Assembly (NCBI GenBank): GCA_033239525.1 | Contig: BSYO01000024.1 | Coordinates: 10,191,991-10,255,990, forward strand | DNA: 64,000 nucleotides | Origin: Nepenthes gracilis | Lineage: Eukaryota; Streptophyta; Magnoliopsida; Caryophyllales; Nepenthaceae | Direction of reading: 5' to 3' | Shown here: positions 56,986 to 64,000 of the stretch, in pieces | Layout of the letters: every line of letters starts with the position of its first letter | Position numbering within the stretch: the first letter of the stretch is position 1 | Program-made: the position numbers and the translations under genes | The notes under the pieces: model-generated | Told to the model about the DNA's origin: nothing | Database searches by the model: none | What the model saw: only the letters and a program-made list of their open reading frames with translations

Positions 56986-59401
56986 TGTGTGACGTACCAT
57001 ATTTTCAATCAAAAATCTGATAAAATTTTAACTGTAATACGAACGTCAGCCAAATACAAAATCTGTGAATATCATTTACAGTATACATAAAAAAGCCACA
57101 ACATCTCAACCACAGAATCCAAAGCCACAAAATTTCACGTGGCACCAACGTCATAACTCGAATATGACGTTGGCTCAGAGTATATGCCACTAGGTACCCA
57201 ACCAGCCATAATAAGATCTGCAAAAGTATAAACATTCATTAATACAGTGAAAACTATACTACAGGTATATCATCATCATCATACAACTATATATAAAAAC
57301 CATCAAAACATAAAATAATCCATCAAGTGACACAAATCTTCATAGCTAAGTCCATAAGGTAGTCTTCAACGTCTTCGAGCCTAGCCGACTTAAATCATCT
57401 ACCCTGTCTCATTGGGTGCAACACATACTTATCTGGAGGGAGAAAAATAGTATCGGTGAGCTAAAGCTCAGTAAGGCATGTATATATATCAAAAGACATG
57501 TATAATTTCATATTCAAAATATAATAATGCATATATGAAGGATAGATATGCATATGAGATCATAATTCATGACTTAAAAAGAAATATTTTCATGATTCGT
57601 TCCATATTCTTTGGTTCCTTTCCTTATCATTTTCTTAAATATTAATTCATTACTGAAAACTTACTTTATTGAGGGACTGGGGCTAGTAACCCTCACTGAT
57701 CAAAGGAGTGGTTGATCATTGCCTGGATTGTGTTCAATACACACCCTCTAAGGCTGATATCCTCTTATGCTCGACCGAAAGGAGGGCCGTCTACATATAA
57801 ACTTTATGGACGAGACCGTAGTCAATAGGCCGCAAGCGGCATCCATAACACACAGCAACCTTCCACTACAATATACTAAGACATGCCAAAGAATATCACC
57901 CTCTAAAATGCAGCACAAGATACACGACTAGAGTAATCTTTGAGTTTTCACTGTAATATTTATAGTATGTTAAAGTTTATTATCCGTAATCCTCAGTCCA
58001 AGTTCTTAATTCCTTAATTCTTTTAGGAAATTCTATTCTTAAGTACATAATTCTTCGTTCCTACTCTATTGGAGAACGTTTCATAATTCAATCAGTTCTT
58101 TGTTTCGGAGAACAATTCGTCAGTTCATCGCTTAATTGTAAAATATTCCTTCTTGGTTCTTTTTTCATTAAACTTGTTCAGATTCATATTTTCATTTTCT
58201 TCATGAGTTTCAGTTCTCACTCGTTCATAGTTCATGCGAAGTTTTCTTCAGAGCTTAGAAGGATTAAGAATTCCTTTTCATTTCATGCCAATTAGAATTA
58301 TAAGGCTTCCGATTGATAATTCTTTTGCAACTGGTTCATGTCATGGTTTTGGAGCATATTAAATTAGCATATTCATAATATATTCATAAATTATGATTAA
58401 TTCAGATAAAGCCCAAAGGGGAGTGCAGGTTAGGGTTCCATATCAGAAAACCTATCAAAACTACGAAATTGGGTATGAAATTAACATGTGTATGAAAACG
58501 AAAGATGATAGTATAAGCGCACTTGCCTTAACTTTATACCCCGTAGATCGGAAAAAAGGATAGTCCGCAACACCTGAACGACATGTTTCTCTCTCCTACC
58601 ATGCCTTTCTCTACCAGATTTCTTTCTCTCTCCTACTCCACTGGCTCCAATGCCGCTTGGTTTCGTGCATGCCGCCTCCAGTTAACGTCGACCATTTGTG
58701 CACCGCCGCTGCCACCAACGACTTTCTCGGCTGCCGACAACAATCCCGCGAACTACCCCTCTCTCCTACGCGAGCCCGCCTCGCTCCTGACCACCATTGC
58801 CCTAGCCACCTTGCATGGCCATCACCAGCCTTCTGGAGTCATCTCCTCGCTGCTGGTGTCGTTGTTCTCTCTCCTCTCTGCCATTTTGTTTCTCTACACA
58901 GCCCTCGTCACACGTCAACAACCACCCGCGCACAGCCTCCCCCTTATGCCGCCGCCAACCAACTTCCAGCCGCCGACGACCACCAACACAGTGCCGCTCT
59001 TGCCGCATGTCACCATTGTTCTCTCTCCTCTGCACAGCCCTATGCCACGCGCTGCCTCTCTCCCCCATTTTCTCCCAATTCACCCGATTTCTCCCAAAAT
59101 CGGTACATGCAAACCCAAAACCAACATTTACAAAAAGAATAGAATGATTTACTTACCTCAATTTCACCAATCTTCTCCGGTGACGGCAGCGGCTCCTCCT
59201 TTGGCTCGAAACTTCTCCTTCCTCTCACATCATCGCACAAAATGGAGATTGAGTCATAGAGAGGTTTTGCTGGGCTTCCATTTTCGACACCGATTTGCTT
59301 CGACAACGACGGCTGGTGGCCTCCCATGCTGCCTTCTTCCCCGTGAAACCCTCCTCTCTCTCCCCGATCTCTCATTCTCCGTTTTCTCTTTTTTTCTTTT
59401 G

Positions 59402-59449
<48 letters not shown>

Positions 59450-60313
59450 TCTTTTTACATTTCTTTTATTCCAAAATCTAAATCGATACTCGAATAATAG
59501 TACGGGCGTACTCCGGGTGCCACTTCACAATTCCGATCATTTCTCTAAATTTTATAAAATTTAATTAATCTTCATTACACGTATATTACCCAATAATAAT
59601 AATAATAACAAATAATCCCAATTAAATTGGAAGTTAATATTTAATATATTTTTAGTCCCTCATTAGCCAGGTGTGTCTTTTCTCTTTCTTTGCCAAATTT
59701 CATCTTTTAAATTAATTAATGACTTGGTAAATTAAATAAAAAATTGAGGTTCCGGGAGATTTGCTGAAGTTGTATCTTTATGTGCTGAATTTTGATGATT
59801 TTCAGCTATGTGTGCATGTATTTGGGTGCTTCCATGTGTGTAGGATATTCTCATGCCATGTATAAATTAAATCCCTTATGGAATTATCGGAAATTTGGGA
59901 AGAATTTGGGCTGATTGGGTGTACATGCTGCCGGCTACTTTCTTGCTGAATTTTCTGTGTGTGAGTTTGTGTGTTGCAATATATATATTTTTACTTAATT
60001 TAATTCATACTATATTTAATCAACCGGGGTAAATTCGGTTGCTAATCGAAAGTAATTTCAGTAATTGAGTTATCTTATCGTCAACTGAAATTAATTTAAT
60101 TATTAATCGATTGAGAATTTATTAACCGAATTACTTCCGTATTATTCATTCGATCATTTACTAATCGAAATTAAAGTCGATTTTATCAATTAAATTTTTA
60201 TCGCATTTCGGTGTGAATTCCTAAATTCTGAGTTTTTACTATTCATTGATCTTAATTTTACATAAATAAATTTAAGTTACCGAATTATGAATAATAAAAT
60301 CTCAGCCCTTACA
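56986..60313 (-). repeat. 5' LTR of copy F
   Basis: The LTR starts TGTGTGACG at the primer-binding site. The outer end is placed at CCCTTACA (60311-60313) because the minus strand there reads TGTAAGGGCTGAGATTTTAT, followed by AT-rich text like the start of Del-type LTRs; length about 3.3 kb. If the end were instead near 59645, where similarity to the 3' LTR stops, the LTR would be 2.66 kb. An (AT)n tract lies at 59406-59448. Confidence 0.6.
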
Positions 60314-60652
60314 CTCAGACCTTACAACACATCCATAATCAAAGTGAACGAATAAATTGATAAAATAAAATCCATAAAAATTAAAATTTGAATATCAAAT
60401 ATATCAAACCAATAAATATCCGAATATGGTCTTGTACTTAAAAGTAATATCTAAAAGTAAAGGCCAAATATTTCAATTGTATGAGACTAAACAAATTTGA
60501 ATCCAAATCCAAATGGGGGTCAAAACCTCTAAAATTCAAATCAAAGTCTCAAGTATCAAAATTAATACATGTTATGAACCCAAACCAAATAGGTCAAAAT
60601 AATAAGTAATTAAATCTAAAATAATATATAAATAATAAATTTTAAATTCAGG
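60314..60652. other. AT-rich interval between copy F and a solo LTR
   Basis: No gene or mobile-element landmark is seen. Confidence 0.4.
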
Positions 60653-62556
60653 TGTTACGGACTAAATATACATAGGATTCAAACATAACTCACACAGGAT
60701 TTTTTTAAACGACGGTCTGAATAATATAAATATGACTTACTCTAAACAATCATAAAAAAATAACCAAATAATAATAACGCATCCATATAATAAAATAAAT
60801 CCTCAATAAACAGTCCAATGGCCTACATTCAGCCGACTCCAATATCCATCGATAGTCCAAAATAAAATCTATCCATAACAATCGAAATCCAAGCAGCGTC
60901 ATCTATATCTAAATAGATATAATACTCACCAGAAAACGGTTATGCTGTGTTGGACCTCGTCAAGCTCCTACAATATATCCAAACTCTCTACTCAGAAGAG
61001 ATAAAATAGAAAATATGAGTCTAAAACTTAATAAATATTATATCAATATATAATAACAATTATATCCAATAAATTAAAAGGAGGGATCATAAACAGATAT
61101 CAATAGCAGACAACAAATCCAAATCATTGATATTAGAAATCAAATTATTAAATCTGAAATAAAATCTAATATTTGAAAACCAGGGATAGTGTTGTACTCA
61201 AATTGTATATCAAATAAAAAAATAGTCCTCTCGGGACATATACAAAATGGAAGAGATCCAGTTGTCAAATCAGATAAATGGAAGTTCAATCAAATTAGAT
61301 GTCTAATCATATCGTGCTCCAAGATAGAATCAAATAACCAGATAATCATATCACATGCGTAATATATCAAAATTCGGATCAGTATCATAAATAAATAATC
61401 CAAAGTTTTGATCAAAATATATAATCAAAATTAAATGTTCAAGACATACTAAATTCCATTTGTGAATAAAATTGATGAATATTAGACCAAAGTCCAAAAC
61501 AGAGTCCAAATATAAATCTATGCGGAAACACAAAGCATGTATTAAATATGAGTACTGAAGATTTAAAGACTAACTTGAAAAGGTATTACACCTGATTCAG
61601 TAACCTTAGGTCAAAACAAATGCAGCTTAGGCCAGCATGTTAAGCCACGTACATATACTGTCTTCCATAGATAAGGTTACTCACTATATTTTGTTACTCA
61701 TAATTTTAGGTACAATTCTCAAGTTTATTAGATATATTATAACATTTGAATATATAAAAATTTTTAATTAAATACCAGACAGAAGGGATGGGTACTACAA
61801 ATAAAGTATTTCCTATTGGCAAAAGGGATTTCCAATATTTAATAACAAATATCTCCCCATCGAGAGTTGGCCAGAAAAGCAAATTATAGATCCAAAGATA
61901 GTGACTATAACCCCGACACATATATGTCAAAATACAAGGCCCAAGGCAAGTTTCATACTTATTTTTATACAGATATATTAATATAAAAATATATAATATT
62001 GGATATTTTTCATACTTTCATAGAATAGTAAAACCCTCCAAGAATCACAAAACCTTTTCAAAACCCCCAAATCGACCGATAAATCATACATGTATGTACA
62101 GAATAAACAAATAGACTATATAATTAGTATATCTTCAAATGGTAGTTAAAATATATTCGATACTAAAACAGATCAAAGATAGGGTTTATAGATACTTACC
62201 TCAAACTTATATCAAATAAATCTGACAAAATAATATTCTGAGGCATCCGATCTCTTCTTCTCTCTCATCCTCCTTCTTTGCTGTTCCTTTTGTGCGAGCT
62301 CTCTCACTCTCTCCTCTCTTTTCTCCTCTTTCTCTGCTTCTGCCGCACGCCTCCTCCCCTTTTTATTCTTTCTATTTTTTTCTTTCTTTTATCATCTAAC
62401 CAACGCTCGGGTACCTCTTCAGTGCACCTTGAGTACCACACTGTAAATCTAATTTTTTAAACAATTTTACCATATATAATTTTTTTAAAACACACCTAAT
62501 TAGTCTAAAATCACAATTTATATCAAAATAAACTAAATGGGAATTTGAGTATTACA
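60653..62556 (-). repeat. Probable solo LTR, chromovirus-like
   Basis: The plus strand begins TGTTACGGACTAAATAT and ends TTTGAGTATTACA, so the minus strand reads TGTAATACTCAAATTCCC...TCCGTAACA with TG...CA ends, about 1904 bp. The start resembles TGTAACGGACC at 15711. No PBS lies to the left and no polypurine tract to the right. The flanks share CAGG (60649-60652 and 62560-62563), but a perfect duplication could not be fixed. A CT-rich block lies at 62230-62380. Confidence 0.6.
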
Positions 62557-63059
62557 ATACAGGTAAATAAAGATTATATATACTCTCGCTAACGTTGGCC
62601 ATATCACTACTATTTAAACCTGTAAGTTAATTGTTTACATATTTGTTTCTATAGATGGGGATAAAACTACTTTCTTTTTGTTACATGTGGACAATGGGTG
62701 CATACTTAAGTCTATCTGAATATATTAGGAGGTCCAACTATATTAGTTCTGTTTAATTTATTATGATGGTTCTCATAAAAATACAAACCTAGGAATACAT
62801 CTTTTCATATATCTAAAACTTTTCTTATCTAGCAAAAAAATTTGCCATTTCAGGTGCTCCTCGAGTGCCATCTCAGACAGTCCAGATGCACTCCTTGAGC
62901 ATGTCCGATCTGTCAAAAAAGCACATGAACACGTGTTGAGTGTGCCTCTGACACCAAATTTGTTTCTTTGCTTCCATTTTTTTTTAAATTTATATTATTC
63001 AATTATTTGTAATATATCTAAAATAAATCCAAAATCAATTGACATAGCAAATTAATTAG
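62557..63059. other. Interval before copia remnant
   Basis: A GC-richer patch around 62855-62960 contains GTGCTCCTCGAGTGCC and similar words, but no gene is recognised. It may be part of another repeat. Confidence 0.3.
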
Positions 63060-64000
63060 ATAAGGAACCTGGTGTTACATTACAAGGATTATTCTCTCTG
63101 ATATCTAAGACTGACTCTTAAGAATATTGTGGCAATGGTTATACAATATGATATAATGTTTCACCAAATAGGTGTTAAAACCACTTTTCTAAATGAGAGA
63201 TTAGGTGAAGTTTTTATACAATAACCTAACAGTTTCCAAATTGAAGGAAAGGATAACTTGGTCTGCAATTTAAGAAAAAATTAATATATGAATTTAAATA
63301 AGGTTTTATGATATCATTTCTTCCTATAGAATTTAGAAAAATCCTATTTATTGGTGTATAAATCTAAAGGTCAATAGTAAGTTTATATTCATGACTCTAT
63401 ATATTGACCATATATTTACTTGCTAATAATAATTTTCAATTGTTTCATAAAACTAAATATTTTCTTTCTAAAAACATTAAAATAAAAATATGGGTGACTC
63501 AACTTATGTGGTGGGAATATAAATATTTCATGATAAATCACATGGAATGTTACGATTATCTCACAAAGTTTGTATTAAAAAGGTCCTAGAAAGATTTGGT
63601 ATGAAAAATTATATAGCTAGTGTTATTTCAATCTAGAAAGTTAACAAATTTTATTTTAATTAATGCTCACAAAAAGAATTAGAACTTAAACAAATGAAAA
63701 ATACTATTTATCCATTTATTATATAAAGTTTGATTTATGTATAGATTTGTAATATATCAGATATTGTTTCGTTATTAGTATACTTGAAAGATATCAAAAC
63801 AATCTTAGAACAAATTATTATAAAGTTGTAGAAGAAGTGATGAGATACTTATAAAGAATTAAAGATTATATATTCAATTATATAATCAAATGAATTGAAG
63901 TTGATTAGTTATTCAAATTCAAATTATTCTAGATGTTTAGATACTTGGAAATCTGCCTTTGGTTTTATTTTTCTTTTAGTTGGAGGAGTTGTCTCATAAG
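63060..64000 (+). pseudogene. Ty1/copia pol remnant (RT to RNase H), cut by window edge
   Basis: The plus strand reads VAMVIQYDIMFHQIGVKTTF near 63130-63195, like the copia RT block with D-V-K-T-A-F-L-N-G. It is followed by EGKDNLVCNLRKN near 63245, LLANNNFQLFHKTKYFLSK near 63418-63475, and SNSNYSRCLDTWKSAFGFIF near 63915-63975, the start of copia RNase H (normally SDSDFAGCLDTRKSTSGY). Stops and frameshifts are frequent. The right part lies outside the window. Confidence 0.78.

Larger units (their letters stand above)
52167..60313 (-). mobile_element. Chromovirus-type (Tekay/Del-like) gypsy element, copy F, heavily deleted
   Basis: A tRNA-Met-type primer-binding site (56974-56985) adjoins a long LTR on its right (56986-60313). 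On the left lie a polypurine-like sequence (about 54432) and a partial, internally duplicated 3' LTR (52167-54431). Only 2.5 kb of internal sequence remains and I can read no gag, RT, integrase or chromodomain in it. The assignment rests on LTR style, PBS and the CCCACTTATAG-AATTT-ATCC context, all recognised by eye. Confidence 0.65.

Noticed and set aside
58583..59497. 304-codon plus-strand open frame, the second longest in the window
   Set aside because: It lies wholly inside the copy F LTR, is pyrimidine-rich (Ser/Pro/Thr/Leu) and its counterparts at 52167-53128 and 53358-54199 are broken by frameshifts. No domain is recognised. It looks like chance openness from base composition.
1..64000. 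CRISPR arrays, tRNA, rRNA, bacterial or viral defence systems
   Set aside because: No spaced direct-repeat array, no tRNA cloverleaf or rRNA words were seen. tRNA-like words occur only as primer-binding sites beside LTRs.

Overview
The window looks like repeat-rich nuclear DNA of a flowering plant. It holds nested and tandem Ty3/gypsy and Ty1/copia LTR retrotransposons, a broken copy of the plant-specific DUF247 gene family, AT-rich intergenic DNA and plant-type splice and poly(A) signals. There is no bacterial-style operon, tRNA, rRNA or CRISPR. I cannot name the species from sequence alone. All family names come from recognising motifs by eye; no search was run.

Layout. Bases 1-14112 hold two head-to-tail minus-strand Tat-lineage gypsy copies (A and B) that share the LTR at 3284-4322. 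Bases 14113-15710 are AT-rich with possible old chromovirus LTR debris. A chromovirus-like LTR fragment (15711-15943 plus 27684 to about 28384) is split by a complete 11.7-kb Tat element (copy C, 15944-27678) flanked by the 5-bp duplication GAAAG. Copy D (about 28385-34589) is a Tat element cut off inside integrase. Bases 34590-47509 are the AT-rich, least TE-dominated part, with a DUF247 pseudogene, a 197-bp foldback element and several local duplications. Copy E (47510-52166) is the 3' half of a Tat element carrying an intact antisense gene. A damaged chromovirus (copy F, about 52167-60313), a probable solo LTR (60653-62556) and a plus-strand Ty1/copia pol remnant (about 63060-64000) finish the window.

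How the parts relate. In the Tat copies, gag-protease-RT-RNase H-second RNase H-integrase read leftward on the minus strand, as far as each copy extends. Between integrase and the 3' LTR (on the left) lies a gene on the opposite strand. In copies A-D the gag-pol genes are broken. The antisense gene in copy E (49974-51747) is open across two exons joined by a canonical 79-bp intron and is followed by AATAAA. Upstream of it in copies B and E sits a ~36-bp tandem repeat; in copy E most units carry TTGAC and GGTCAA in opposite orientation, like paired W-box cores. This antisense cassette (repeat array, leader, intron gene, poly(A) signal) is the most interesting structure in the window.

Caution. 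Related copies A and B, and the two LTRs of copy C, differ mostly by clustered 1-5 bp indels in GC-rich words separated by long identical runs. This may reflect long-read consensus error over methylated repeats, so many apparent frameshifts may not be real.
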